From contig NZ_JABWGQ010000036.1 in NCBI RefSeq assembly GCF_014595975.1, forward strand, positions 62,001-126,000: DNA of 64,000 nt, given 5' to 3'. Every line of letters starts with the position of its first letter. Positions within the stretch are counted from its first letter, which is position 1. This stretch comes from Sphingopyxis sp. LK2115 (GTDB lineage: Bacteria > Pseudomonadota > Alphaproteobacteria > Sphingomonadales > Sphingomonadaceae). Made by a program: the position numbers and the translations under genes. A model generated the notes under the pieces. That model was not told the DNA's origin. It ran no database searches and saw only the letters and a program-made list of their open reading frames with translations. This document shows, piece after piece, positions 9,435 through 20,680 of this stretch.

Positions 9435-10647
9435 GGCGCCGAAAATGGCAGAAACTGCTCCAAACTGCTATGACGGCGCGCGCCGGAACGATGCGTCGTC
9501 GCGTCGGCACATGCTGCGCGGGCTGGGCGCCGTGGCGCTGGCGGGGCTGCTCGCCGCATGCCAGGTCGTGCCAAAGACCGGCGGACCGGCGACTCCGCCG
9601 CCGCCGAGTGATCCGGGCGAAACCGTCGGCCCCGGCCTGCCCACCGACACCGACCGTCACCGCGTCGCGCTGCTCGTCCCGCAGACCGGCCCCAACGCCG
9701 ATGTCGGCACCGCGATCGCCAATGCGACAACGATGGCGCTGCTCGATTCGCGCACCGAGCGTGTGCGCATCACCACCTATGACACGGCGCTCGGCGCGGC
9801 CGCGGCGGCGCGTCAGGCGGTTGCCGACGGCAACAAGCTGATCCTGGGGCCGCTGCTGAGCGAAGATGTCGCCGCGGTCGCGCCGATCGCGCGCGGCGCG
9901 AAAATCCCCGTGCTCAGCTTTTCGAACGACACGAGCGTTGCGGGCAATGGCGTGTTCATCATGGGGTTCGTCCCCGGCCAGTCGGTCGAGCGCATCGTCG
10001 CCTTTTCGCGCACCAGGGGGCATCAGCGCTTCGGCGCGCTGGTGCCCAGGAATGTCTATGGCGACCGCTCGGCGGCGGCCTTCCGCGCCGCGGTGGCCAA
10101 GGCGGGGGGCACGCTCGTCGCGCTCGAAAGCTATGACCGCAGCGCCGCCGCGCTGACCGGCGCGGCGCGGCGGCTGGCCAATGCGGGCGCGATCGACGCG
10201 GTGCTGATCGCCGACAGCGGCGGCAATGCCATTCGCGCCGTTCCGGTGATCAAGGGCGCGGGCGCGCGCCAGATTCTCGGCACCGAACTGTGGAACACCG
10301 ACGCGTCGCTCGGCGGCAATGCGGCGATGCGCGGGGCGTGGTTCGCGAGCGTCTCCGACGGCCTCTATGGCCAGCTCGCGACCAAATATCGCACGCGCTT
10401 CGGCCGCGCGCCGTACCGGCTTGCCAGCCTGGGTTATGATTCGGTGCTGCTGACCGTTCGGATCGCGCGCGACTGGAAACCGGGCACCGGTTTCCCGGTG
10501 AACCGGCTGCTTGCCGCCGACGGCTTCGGCGGCATCGACGGCATTTTTCGTTTCAACAATCGCGGCATTGCCGAGCGCGCGCTCGAGGTGAGCGAGATCG
10601 GTGCCGGGGGCTTTCGCGTCATCGACCCGGCGCCGACCAAATGGTGA
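9433..10647 (+). CDS. LpoA-like penicillin-binding protein activator lipoprotein
   Basis: Outer-membrane lipoprotein with a periplasmic-binding-protein-like fold (LpoA/YraM family), whose enterobacterial member activates the peptidoglycan synthase PBP1a. A signal peptide ends in the lipobox LLAAC (about residue 38 from this start), followed by a Pro-rich linker and the receptor-like domain beginning HRVALLVPQTGPNADVG. Possible starts are ATG 9418, 9433 and 9448. ATG 9433 is chosen to limit overlap with rsmI, which starts at 9434 on the other strand. Next to rsmI and yraN, as in enterobacteria. Confidence 0.85.
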   Translation: MAPKMAETAPNCYDGARRNDASSRRHMLRGLGAVALAGLLAACQVVPKTGGPATPPPPSDPGETVGPGLPTDTDRHRVALLVPQTGPNADVGTAIANATTMALLDSRTERVRITTYDTALGAAAAARQAVADGNKLILGPLLSEDVAAVAPIARGAKIPVLSFSNDTSVAGNGVFIMGFVPGQSVERIVAFSRTRGHQRFGALVPRNVYGDRSAAAFRAAVAKAGGTLVALESYDRSAAALTGAARRLANAGAIDAVLIADSGGNAIRAVPVIKGAGARQILGTELWNTDASLGGNAAMRGAWFASVSDGLYGQLATKYRTRFGRAPYRLASLGYDSVLLTVRIARDWKPGTGFPVNRLLAADGFGGIDGIFRFNNRGIAERALEVSEIGAGGFRVIDPAPTKW

Positions 10648-10791
10648 GCGCAGGGAGGTAGTGGCTGCGCGGCCACAGTCGGCCGAAAAGCCGCGCCGGA
10701 TTGCCAGCGCCACCTTTACGGCGGCGCCGCGATCACTATATGAACAGCGGCCGTGTCGCGACTTGATGTCGCGCGCGCCTGTGAAACGATC

Positions 10792-10808
10792 AAGGAGATA
10801 CAGCTATA
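10792..10808 (+). promoter_or_regulatory. infC ribosome-binding site with ATA start candidate
   Basis: AAGGAG at 10792-10797 is followed 8 bases later by an in-frame ATA (10806-10808), whereas the first in-frame ATG (10818) is 20 bases away. The normal spacing points to ATA as the initiation codon. infC is well known for using rare start codons that allow IF-3 to repress its own translation. Confidence 0.55.
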
Positions 10809-11354
10809 CGCCCGCCCATGACCCGTCGCCCGATGGCGCCGCTGCCGCCGAAGAACGGCCCGCGATACAATGAATTCATCGCCGCCCCCAAAGTCCGCGT
10901 GATCGACGAGGAAGGCGAAAATCTGGGCGTAATGCTGACTGCCGAAGCGATTGAACAGGCGGCCGAGGTCGGGCTCGACCTTGTCGAAGTGTCCCCCAAC
11001 GCCGACCCGCCGGTGTGCAAGTTCCTCGACGTCGGCAAGTATAAATATGAGGCGCAGAAAAAGGCGAACCTCGCCCGCAAGAGCCAGAAGACGCAGGAGA
11101 TCAAGGAGATCAAGATGCGTCCGAACATCGACGACCATGATTTCGATGTGAAGATGAAGAAGGTCTTCGACTTCCTCGAGGAAGGCGACAAGGTCAAGAT
11201 GACCATGCGGTTCCGCGGCCGCGAGATGAGCCACACCCAGCTTGGCCTGAATGTGCTCCAGCGCGTCGCCGAACTGACCGCCGAGGTCGCGAAGATCGAG
11301 GCGCACCCGCGCACCGAAGGCCGTCAGATGCTGATGGTGCTGGCCCCGAAATAG
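10806..11354 (+). CDS. infC: Translation initiation factor IF-3
   Basis: IF-3 binds the 30S subunit, prevents premature 50S joining and proofreads the initiator codon. The N-domain begins near [20 protein letters not shown] and contains [19 protein letters not shown]. The linker is Lys-rich, and the C-domain has [19 protein letters not shown]. The start is set to ATA 10806 because of its Shine-Dalgarno spacing, giving 182 residues; ATG 10818 (178 residues) and ATG 10833 are alternatives. rpmI and rplT do not follow, so infC stands apart from the ribosomal-protein genes here. Confidence 0.93.
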   Translation: MRPPMTRRPMAPLPPKNGPRYNEFIAAPKVRVIDEEGENLGVMLTAEAIEQAAEVGLDLVEVSPNADPPVCKFLDVGKYKYEAQKKANLARKSQKTQEIKEIKMRPNIDDHDFDVKMKKVFDFLEEGDKVKMTMRFRGREMSHTQLGLNVLQRVAELTAEVAKIEAHPRTEGRQMLMVLAPK

Positions 11355-11370
11355 GCGTCAGGCGAAACAG

Positions 11371-11418
11371 GGACCGTCACCCCGCGATGGCGGCCCCGCC
11401 TTCGCAGGGACGACGAGG
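11371..11418. repeat. Intergenic palindromic repeat (family B)
   Basis: An imperfect GC-rich inverted repeat (GTCACCCCGCGATGG and CCGCCTTCGCAGGGACGAC) between the convergent infC and NRDE-protein genes. It resembles the palindromes at 12951, 36189, 50305, 56395 and 58750. Confidence 0.5.
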
Positions 11419-12120
11419 TCATTCGCCGATCCGAAAATCGAGGGCGGTCGTTCCACCGGGGCGGCCGCCCGCTTCATATCGGCGCTCGACCATCCGGGCT
11501 GCGCCGTTCGCCGCCACAGCGATCAGGGTCGAGGCGCGCGTGCCATAAACGTCGCCCATCAGGAACAGCGCCGGGTTGCCGTCCGCCGTCAGCGTGTCGA
11601 GCAGCCCTTCGGGATCACCGCCCGTCGCCACCACCGCCGCGAGCGCAGCGCGCAGCCGCTCTGCGCGCGGGCAGGGGCGGTCGACCGGTTCGTTCGCGAG
11701 CGCGTGGACGCCCGGCGCAAGACTTGAAATCTGCGGCCGCGGGCGGTTGGTGAAACGGTGCGGACCGCCGGGGCCAATCGCAAACAGGTTGAAGGCGTTG
11801 AAGCGGTCGAGGTCGGCCGCCGCCGGGTTGGCGAAGCGGCCTTGCCCGCGCAGCAGATCGGTCACGAGCGCGCCGCGCGACTCCTTCGCCGGGTCGGGCA
11901 TCGCGCCGCGAACATTGGTCACGACGACGGCGCGGCCGCTCTGGCTGTGGATACCCAGCCACGTGCCGCCCGCCCGAAGATCGCGCCCCGCGACAATGCC
12001 ACTGCCGTCGTTCCACGCATGGAGCGGCGCGGCGGGGCGTGCATGAAACTCGTCACGGTTGCCGATGAGGATGAGCGGCCATTCGGGATGGACGCGGTGG
12101 GCAAGGGCGACGACGCACAT
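11419..12120 (-). CDS. NRDE/TANGO2 family protein
   Basis: A 233-residue member of the NRDE (TANGO2, transport and Golgi organisation 2) family. It begins MCVVALAHR and has the signature IGNRDEFHARP at about residues 21-31, then the GGTWLG motif. The Cys at position 2 recalls N-terminal-nucleophile hydrolases. Eukaryotic members have been linked to lipid and heme handling; the bacterial role is unknown. The start is ATG 12120; the frame is open further upstream, but the conserved N-terminus fits MC at 12120. Confidence 0.88.
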   Translation of the reverse strand: MCVVALAHRVHPEWPLILIGNRDEFHARPAAPLHAWNDGSGIVAGRDLRAGGTWLGIHSQSGRAVVVTNVRGAMPDPAKESRGALVTDLLRGQGRFANPAAADLDRFNAFNLFAIGPGGPHRFTNRPRPQISSLAPGVHALANEPVDRPCPRAERLRAALAAVVATGGDPEGLLDTLTADGNPALFLMGDVYGTRASTLIAVAANGAARMVERRYEAGGRPGGTTALDFRIGE

Positions 12121-12150
12121 GCGTGCCCATATCGGGTCGATCGGAAGTCT

Positions 12151-12498
12151 TGCCAAGTCTTCGATGGCCGCCCGATCGACAGCCTCGCGCTCGAAATCCA
12201 CCAGCCCGACCCGGTGGTGCGCGCGTTGATGGCGGCGAACTTCGCCAACTGGTCCGCGGCGATCGCGCGCTGTTTCGACGCGGCCCTCGGCCGCACGCCG
12301 CCCGGCACCGACGCAAAGGCACTCGGCGAACTCGTGCCGATGGTGATGGAAGGCGCGGCGATGCGGGCGCGCACCTTTTGCAACATCGGCTATTTCGACT
12401 GCAACTTTGCTGTGTTGCGCGACTATATCACCATGTTGCTGGCGACGGCGAAGCGTGATAGTTTCGCCCGATCTTGCTGGAGGGGGGAGAGAGGATGA
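12151..12498 (+). pseudogene. TetR-family regulator remnant (C-terminal ligand domain only)
   Basis: About 115 codons in one frame read like the all-helical C-terminal domain of a TetR/AcrR repressor (for example DPVVRALMAANFANWSAAIA and VPMVMEGAAMRARTF), but no helix-turn-helix region precedes it: upstream sequence immediately enters the NRDE gene on the other strand. There is no convincing start codon or ribosome-binding site. Its stop overlaps the ATG of the next gene (ATGA), as expected of a former regulator-membrane protein operon. It may be a 5'-truncated pseudogene. TetR assignment is by sequence character only. Confidence 0.5.
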
Positions 12499-12935
12499 TG
12501 ACCGATGCCGTCAGGACGCCCTGGCACCTGTGGGTGGTGGGGATCGTGTCGTTGCTGTGGAACGCCTTTGGCGCGTTCGACTATGTCATGACCAAGCTCA
12601 AGAATCCGGACTATATGGCGGCGTTCACGCCCGAACAGCAGGCGTATTTCTATAATTTTCCGCTCTGGGCCAATGTCGGCTGGGCGCTGGGGGTGTGGGG
12701 GTCGGTGCTGGGATCGGCGCTGCTGCTCGCGCGCAGCCGCCATGCCGTGGCCGCCTTTCTGTTGTCGCTCGTCGGCTTGGCGATCAGCAGCATCTATCAG
12801 TTCGGGATGCATTATGGCGAGCTGGAACGGATGTTCGGGACGTTCCCCATGATCTTTACCGCGGTGATCTGGGCGATACTGATCGCGCTGTTCCTTTATG
12901 CGCGCGCGCAGGCGGCGAATGGCGTGCTGCGCTGA
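12495..12935 (+). CDS. Four-helix membrane protein of unknown function
   Basis: A 146-residue protein with four predicted membrane segments (about residues 10-30, 55-76, 82-102 and 115-136). I do not recognise a characterised family. The start ATGATG at 12495 follows a GGGGGGAGAGAGG ribosome-binding site and overlaps the stop of the TetR-like fragment by 4 bases, suggesting the two were once translationally coupled. Confidence 0.75.
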   Translation: MMTDAVRTPWHLWVVGIVSLLWNAFGAFDYVMTKLKNPDYMAAFTPEQQAYFYNFPLWANVGWALGVWGSVLGSALLLARSRHAVAAFLLSLVGLAISSIYQFGMHYGELERMFGTFPMIFTAVIWAILIALFLYARAQAANGVLR

Positions 12936-12950
12936 ATAGGTCGGCTGGTC

Positions 12951-12973
12951 GTTCCCGCCCTCGCGGGAATGAC
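12951..12973. repeat. Short intergenic palindrome (family B)
   Basis: GTTCCCGCCC-TCGCGGGAATGAC forms a hairpin with the GTTCCCGC/GCGGGAAT arms. It lies in a 225-base gap before the DUF1285 gene, where no gene or RNA is evident; it may also act as a transcription terminator for the upstream gene. Confidence 0.55.
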
Positions 12974-13160
12974 GAAGATATAAGGACAGGAAATCTCCAC
13001 CACCGGCCGTCTCCATGGTCGGGCATCGGTCCGGGCGGCCTGATCGCGCCGTAAAACCGGCGTTCTCCATCGGTCGCGCGGCATGGCCCTTGGCCATAGT
13101 CTCCATCCCGTTCCTCCAGCTGCGGCTTTACTTGTGCCCGCACATTCCTATGTCGGGGGG

Positions 13161-13745
13161 ATGGTCAGCATTGCGCCCACGCTCCCCAGGGATTTTTCGC
13201 AGCTTTCGTTGGCCGAGGCCGCCGAACGGCTCGCCGCGCGGAAGCTGCCGCCGGTCGAAAGCTGGCGCCCCGACCGCACCGGCGACAGCGCGATGGAAAT
13301 CCGCGCCGACGGCAGCTGGTACCATGAAGGCGGGCGGATCAACCGGCCCGCGATGGTCAAACTTTTCTCGACGATCCTTCGCCGCGAGCCCGACGGCAGC
13401 CATGTTCTTGTCACCCCGGCCGAAAAGCTGGTCATCGCGGTCGAGGACACGCCCTTTCGCGCGGTCGAGATGAAGAGCGAAGGCACCGGCGCCACGCGCA
13501 AGATCATCTTTCGCCTCGACACTGACGACCTGATACTCGCGGGCGCCGATCACCCGCTCTGCTTCGGCCGCGACCCCGACCATCCCGACCCGCGACTGCA
13601 TGTGCGCGGCGCGATCGGCAACGGGCTCGAGGCGCGGATCAACCGGACGCTCTATTACGAACTTGCCGACATCGCGCTGGCGGAGGGCGGCGATCCGCTC
13701 GCAATCTGGTCGAACGGCGCGCAATTTCCGTTGGTCGACCGCTGA
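13161..13745 (+). CDS. DUF1285 domain protein
   Basis: A 194-residue member of the DUF1285 family, function unknown, with the conserved GDSAMEIRADGSWYHEGGRI stretch near residues 40-60 and PLCFGRDPDHPDPRLHVRG in the C-terminal half. The start ATG 13161 directly follows a G-rich ribosome-binding site. It is cotranscribed with the nudix hydrolase gene, whose ATG overlaps its stop by one base (TGATG), and with cca; this trio recurs in alphaproteobacteria. Confidence 0.85.
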   Translation: MVSIAPTLPRDFSQLSLAEAAERLAARKLPPVESWRPDRTGDSAMEIRADGSWYHEGGRINRPAMVKLFSTILRREPDGSHVLVTPAEKLVIAVEDTPFRAVEMKSEGTGATRKIIFRLDTDDLILAGADHPLCFGRDPDHPDPRLHVRGAIGNGLEARINRTLYYELADIALAEGGDPLAIWSNGAQFPLVDR

Positions 13746-14329
13746 TGCTTTCCGCCAAATTGCGCGATGCGCTTGCCAATCTGCTCCCCGGACCGGGCGA
13801 GGACGAAGCCTATCTGGGCACGCCGACGCTGCGCGATGCCGCGGTGCTCATTGCCTTCACCGACCGTCCCGACCCCGGAGTCATCCTGACCCAGCGGCCG
13901 CAATGGTTGCGCAGCCACGCGGGGCAGGTCGCCTTTCCGGGCGGCAAGATCGATCCCGGCGATCGCGACGCGATCGACGCGGCGCTGCGCGAGGCGGAGG
14001 AGGAGATCGGCCTCAGCCGCCGCGACGTGATGATCGCGGGGGTTACCGAACCCTATCGGTCGGGCAGCGGCTATCGCATCACCCCCGTGCTTGGCGTCAT
14101 CCCGCCCGACCTACCGCTCGATCCCAATCCCGACGAGGTCGAGGACTGGTTCGAGGTGCCGCTCGACATCCTGTTCGACCCCGACAATTATGCGCGCCAG
14201 CAGGCGCATTGGCAGGGACAGGACCGGCATTATTATGACATGGACTGGCAGGGACGGCGGATCTGGGGCGTGACCGCGGGCATCATCGTCAATCTGGCGC
14301 GGCGCCTGCCCGCGGGGTGGCACCGGTGA
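13745..14329 (+). CDS. CoA pyrophosphatase-type Nudix hydrolase
   Basis: A 194-residue Nudix protein of the NudL-like CoA pyrophosphatase group, which cleaves CoA and its derivatives to phosphopantetheine and 3',5'-ADP. The LRSHAGQVAFPGGKIDPGD segment and the REAEEEIGL part of the Nudix box lie at about residues 55-92, and these are typical of that group. It overlaps DUF1285 by one base and cca by four. Confidence 0.88.
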   Translation: MLSAKLRDALANLLPGPGEDEAYLGTPTLRDAAVLIAFTDRPDPGVILTQRPQWLRSHAGQVAFPGGKIDPGDRDAIDAALREAEEEIGLSRRDVMIAGVTEPYRSGSGYRITPVLGVIPPDLPLDPNPDEVEDWFEVPLDILFDPDNYARQQAHWQGQDRHYYDMDWQGRRIWGVTAGIIVNLARRLPAGWHR

Positions 14330-15522
14330 CGCGTCTGCCCGGCGCCCCATGGCGCGAGCGGCCGGGGCTGCGCCGCGTCGTCGCCGCGCTTGCGGCCGAT
14401 GGCGGCGCGGTCAAGGTCGTCGGCGGCGCGGTGCGCGACACGCTGCTGGGTCTGGACGTCACCGACGTCGATCTTGCGACCCCGCTGGTGCCGGAGGAAG
14501 TGACGCGGCGGCTAGAGGCGGCGGGGATCAAGGTGATCCCGACGGGCATCGCCCACGGCACCGTCACCGCGATCGCCAGCGGCGACCATCACGAGATTAC
14601 AACGCTGCGCCGCGACGTCGCGACCGATGGCCGCCGCGCGACGGTCGCCTTTGCCGAGGAGTGGCGCGACGACGCCGCGCGGCGCGATTTCACGATCAAC
14701 GCGCTCTATGCCGACCCCGATACGGGAGAGGTCGACGACTGGTTCGGCGGCCTCGCCGATCTTGCGGTTGGCCGCGTCGCCTTCATCGGCGACCCCGCGA
14801 CACGCATTGCCGAGGATCATCTGCGCATCCTGCGCTTCTATCGTTTTGCCGCGCGCTTCGGACGCGGCGACCTTGACCCCGAAAGCCATGCCGCGGTCGT
14901 CGCCGCGCGCCAGTCGCTCAAAAGCCTGTCGCGCGAGCGCATCGCCGACGAGCTCACCAAGCTGTTGGCGCTCCCCGATCCGCGCGCGATCGTCGCGCAG
15001 ATGCACGGCGACGGCATCTTCGCGGTGCTGCTGCCCGAACTCGACACGGGCTTTGCCGCGACGCTCGACCGGCTGCTCGCGAACGAAGCCGCGGCGGGCA
15101 TCGCGCCCGCCCCGCTCCGCCGCCTCGCCGCTTTGCTTCCTGCCGATGCCGCGATCGCCGAACAGGTGGCGAGCCGGTTGCGCCTGTCGACGCGCCAGCG
15201 CAAGCATCTCGCCGCGCTCGGCGGCCATCGCCATGATGTCGTGCGCCCGGCGCGCCAGCTCGCGCACGCGATCGGCATCGATGCGGCGCGCGACGTGCAT
15301 CTGCTCGCGGGCGACCCCGCGGCGCTTGCTGCCCTGGCCGATTGGCAGGTTCCGGCGCTGCCGCTCAAAGGCGGCGACATCGTCGCGCGCGGCATCGCCG
15401 CGGGGCCGGAAGTGGCGCGCATCCTGAAGGCGGTCGAGGCGGCGTGGGTGGCGGAGGATTTTCCCGGCCCCGCGCGCGTCGTCGAACTGGTCGATCAGAA
15501 GATCGGTCGCGTGAGCGACTGA
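14326..15522 (+). CDS. cca: CCA tRNA nucleotidyltransferase / poly(A) polymerase family protein
   Basis: Class II nucleotidyltransferase that adds or repairs the tRNA 3' CCA end. Motifs run VKVVGGAVRDTLLG, DVTDVDLATPL, RRDFTINALYADP and DHLRILRFYRFAARFG. About 398 residues, in line with alphaproteobacterial CCA enzymes. The start is taken as GTG 14326, overlapping the nudix stop (GTGA); a GTG at 14317 is the alternative. Its 3' end overlaps the convergent GGDEF-EAL gene by 28 bases. Confidence 0.92.
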   Translation: MTRLPGAPWRERPGLRRVVAALAADGGAVKVVGGAVRDTLLGLDVTDVDLATPLVPEEVTRRLEAAGIKVIPTGIAHGTVTAIASGDHHEITTLRRDVATDGRRATVAFAEEWRDDAARRDFTINALYADPDTGEVDDWFGGLADLAVGRVAFIGDPATRIAEDHLRILRFYRFAARFGRGDLDPESHAAVVAARQSLKSLSRERIADELTKLLALPDPRAIVAQMHGDGIFAVLLPELDTGFAATLDRLLANEAAAGIAPAPLRRLAALLPADAAIAEQVASRLRLSTRQRKHLAALGGHRHDVVRPARQLAHAIGIDAARDVHLLAGDPAALAALADWQVPALPLKGGDIVARGIAAGPEVARILKAVEAAWVAEDFPGPARVVELVDQKIGRVSD

Positions 15523-17207
15523 CGCCAATAGTCGAGCGCGGCATCGCCATCCATCGGCCGCGCGAACAAATATCCCTGCCCGAAATCGCAGCCGAGCGCC
15601 GAGAGCAGCCGCGCCTGATCGGTCGTCTCGACCCCCTCGGCGGTCGTTTTCATCCCCAGCACTTCGGCGAGGCTCTGGATCGTGCGGACGATTGCCACCT
15701 TGTCGCGGTCGTCGACCATATGTTCGACGAAGCTGCGGTCGATCTTGAGCACGTCGATCGGCAGCCGCTGCAGATAGGCCAGATTCGAATAGCCGGTGCC
15801 GAAATCGTCCATCGCGACGCGCGCGTCGAGCGCCTTCAGTTCGCGCAGCACCGACAGCGCCAGGTCGGGATCGCCGATGATCGCGCTTTCGGTGAGTTCG
15901 ATCATCAGCCGTTCGCCGCCGATACCGTTTTTTTTGAGCGCCTGCCGCACAACCCCGGCAACATCGTCGCGCACCAGCTGGATCGCCGAGACATTGACCG
16001 AGAAATAGGCGTTGACGACCTGTCCGCCGTTCTGCCGGTCCCAGTCGGCGAGCACCGCCGCCGCCTTGCCGATCGCCCATTGGCCGAGCGGGACGATCAA
16101 CCCCGAATCCTCGGCGATCGGGATGAACTCGGTCGGCGACACCGCGACACCGACGCCATTGTCCCAGCGCGCGAGCGCTTCAAACCCCGCGACGCGCCCC
16201 GTCGCCATCTCGACAAGCGGCTGAAAGGCGAGGTGCAGCCGATCCTCCTCGATCGCGTTGCGCAGTTCGGTTTCGAGTCCGAAGCGGTTGTCGGACAGCA
16301 TCGCCGCTTCGGGTTCATAGATTTCGATGCGATCGGTCTGCTTCGCGCGCTTGAGTGCGATCTGCGCGTGACGGATCTGATTCGCCACGTCGATTTCGTC
16401 GGTCGGCAGGATCGAACAGCCAAGGGCGCAATCGACGCTGACCTTCAGTTCGCCGATGCGGAACGGATGATCGAAACAGCCGCGGATGCGCCGCGCCATT
16501 TCGCGCACATCGGCGCGTCCGCCGACGATTCGCGTCGAAATTGCGAACTCGTCGCCCCCGGTGCGCGCCAATATATCGCCGCTGCGCAGGCTCGATTTCA
16601 GCCGTCGCGCGACGGTGATGATCAGCTCGTCGCCCGCCATTGGGCCGATATGTTCGTTGATGCGCGAAAAACGTGCAAGGTCGAGCAGCAGCACGGCATG
16701 ATCGGCGCCGGGCGCTTCGCCATACGCGCGCTGTTCGACCAGTTCCTCGAACCCCGCGCGGTTGGGCAGGCCGGTCAGGCTGTCCGACACCAGTTCGCGG
16801 CGCAGGTTGCGCTCGGTCATCATTTCCTGGGTGCGATCGATCAGCGTCAGCAGATAAAGCCCGTCGTCGTCCGTTTCGTTGGGCAACGGGCCGATATGTC
16901 CGCGCAGGTCGCGCGCTGCCGGTCCCTCGCCGAGCTGGCACGAAAACTCCTGCACCTCGCCCGACTGTTGCGATGCGCGTTCGACCGCGCGCACAAGCTC
17001 GATCGGCGCGTCGGCGCCGACCGGTGACAGGTTCAGCCGGTCGAAAGCGGCGTTGCTTGCGTGAAGGCGGAAATTGCCGCGCGTCATCGGTCTGACCAGC
17101 GCGGCCGGCACCGGCAGCGCGTCGATCCAGCCGACAAACAGCAAAGGCCGGTCTTCGCCGGTTCGATCAATAGGCATGACAGCGGGTTTTGTGCGACCTT
17201 TCCCCAT
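15495..17207 (-). CDS. GGDEF-EAL cyclic-di-GMP protein with N-terminal PAS-like region
   Basis: A 570-residue soluble protein with a PAS-like N-terminal region (about 20-130), a GGDEF domain (about 135-300) and an EAL domain (about 315-565). The diguanylate cyclase site is intact (RTGGDEFAIS), with an RxxD inhibitory site (RSGD) five residues before it. The phosphodiesterase side has FEALARW, ELTESAI, DDFGTGYSNLAYL and KIDRSF, so both activities are possible. No membrane segment is seen. ATG 17207 is used; ATG 17177 is possible. Confidence 0.93.
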   Translation of the reverse strand: MGKGRTKPAVMPIDRTGEDRPLLFVGWIDALPVPAALVRPMTRGNFRLHASNAAFDRLNLSPVGADAPIELVRAVERASQQSGEVQEFSCQLGEGPAARDLRGHIGPLPNETDDDGLYLLTLIDRTQEMMTERNLRRELVSDSLTGLPNRAGFEELVEQRAYGEAPGADHAVLLLDLARFSRINEHIGPMAGDELIITVARRLKSSLRSGDILARTGGDEFAISTRIVGGRADVREMARRIRGCFDHPFRIGELKVSVDCALGCSILPTDEIDVANQIRHAQIALKRAKQTDRIEIYEPEAAMLSDNRFGLETELRNAIEEDRLHLAFQPLVEMATGRVAGFEALARWDNGVGVAVSPTEFIPIAEDSGLIVPLGQWAIGKAAAVLADWDRQNGGQVVNAYFSVNVSAIQLVRDDVAGVVRQALKKNGIGGERLMIELTESAIIGDPDLALSVLRELKALDARVAMDDFGTGYSNLAYLQRLPIDVLKIDRSFVEHMVDDRDKVAIVRTIQSLAEVLGMKTTAEGVETTDQARLLSALGCDFGQGYLFARPMDGDAALDYWRQSLTRPIF

Positions 17208-17266
17208 TTACCCATGCCTAGGCTATGGGGAGTAAAGAAGGGATTTACGGCAGCGCGCTTTTGCGC

Positions 17267-19567
<2,301 letters not shown>

Positions 19568-19654
19568 TGTCGGCCGCCGATAGCAAGGCTGGCGCGCCAA
19601 GGCAAAGCCTTGCGTCGGCGCGCCCGAACGGGCCGCAAGAGCGCCCGCAAAGGG

Positions 19655-20635
19655 TCAGCCCGCGCGATGCTCGCCGCGCACCCAGCGCACGGTGCCCGAC
19701 GACGCGCGCATGACGACGCTTTCGGTGGTCAGCACGCCGCCGCGGCGGCGCTTCACGCCGCGCAGCAGCGACCCGTCGGTCACCCCCGTCGCGGCGAAGA
19801 TCACGTCGCCCCTGGCCAGGTCGTCGAGATCATAGACGCGGTCGAGATCGTCGATCCCCCATTTTTTCGCGCGCAGCCGTTCGTCGTCGTTGCGGAACAG
19901 GAGGCGCCCCTTGAACTGGCCGCCGACGCAGCGCAGCGCCGCGGCGGCGAGCACGCCTTCGGGCGCGCCGCCCGACCCCATATAGAGGTCGATATTGGTG
20001 TCGGGGTTGGTCGTCGCGATCACCCCGGCGACGTCGCCGTCGGGGATCAGCGCCACGCCGCAGCCGATCGCGCGCAGTTCGGCGATGATCGCCTCGTGGC
20101 GCGGGCGGTCGAGCACGCACACGATAATCTCTTCGGGTGCGACGCCTTTTTCGCGCGCGACCGCGGCGACATTCTCCTGCACGCTCTTGTCGAACCCGAT
20201 GATGTCCGGCGAATAGCCGGGGCCGACCGCCAGCTTGTCCATATAGACGTCGGGCGCGTTCAAAAGGCAGCCTTCCTCGGCGATCGCGAGCACCGCGAGC
20301 GCGTTGGGACCGGCTTTGGCGGTGATCGTCGTGCCTTCGAGCGGGTCGACCGCAATGTCGATCTTCGGCCCCTTGCCGGGCGCGTTGCCGACCTTTTCGC
20401 CGATATACAGCATCGGAGCCTCGTCGCGCTCGCCCTCGCCGATGACGATCGTGCCGTCCATATAGAGCGTGTTGAAGGCGCTCCGCATCGCCTCGACGGC
20501 GGCCGCGTCGGCGGCTTTCTCGTCGCCGCGGCCGATCAGCCTGGCGGCGGCGATCGCCGCGGCTTCGGTGACGCGCACCATTTCGAGCACGAGCACCCGG
20601 TCGAGGTTGCTGCCGCTTTTCGTCATCTCCGCCAC
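19655..20635 (-). CDS. glpX: Class II fructose-1,6-bisphosphatase (GlpX)
   Basis: Metal-dependent phosphatase of gluconeogenesis, in the inositol-phosphatase superfamily. The 326-residue protein has IGEGERDEAPMLYIGE, the metal-binding motif DPLEGTT and YMGSGGAPEGVLAAAALRC, all diagnostic of the GlpX type. It follows hom on the same strand after a convergent-oriented small gene. Confidence 0.95.
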   Translation of the reverse strand: MAEMTKSGSNLDRVLVLEMVRVTEAAAIAAARLIGRGDEKAADAAAVEAMRSAFNTLYMDGTIVIGEGERDEAPMLYIGEKVGNAPGKGPKIDIAVDPLEGTTITAKAGPNALAVLAIAEEGCLLNAPDVYMDKLAVGPGYSPDIIGFDKSVQENVAAVAREKGVAPEEIIVCVLDRPRHEAIIAELRAIGCGVALIPDGDVAGVIATTNPDTNIDLYMGSGGAPEGVLAAAALRCVGGQFKGRLLFRNDDERLRAKKWGIDDLDRVYDLDDLARGDVIFAATGVTDGSLLRGVKRRRGGVLTTESVVMRASSGTVRWVRGEHRAG

Positions 20636-20680
20636 TCTCCGTCTTTACTTGCTGCGCCCCTTCGGCATGGTGGGCGCCAT

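Noticed and set aside
15342-17027. 561-codon open frame antisense to the GGDEF-EAL gene
   Set aside because: Shadow frame with low-complexity composition; the opposite strand has intact GGDEF and EAL motifs.
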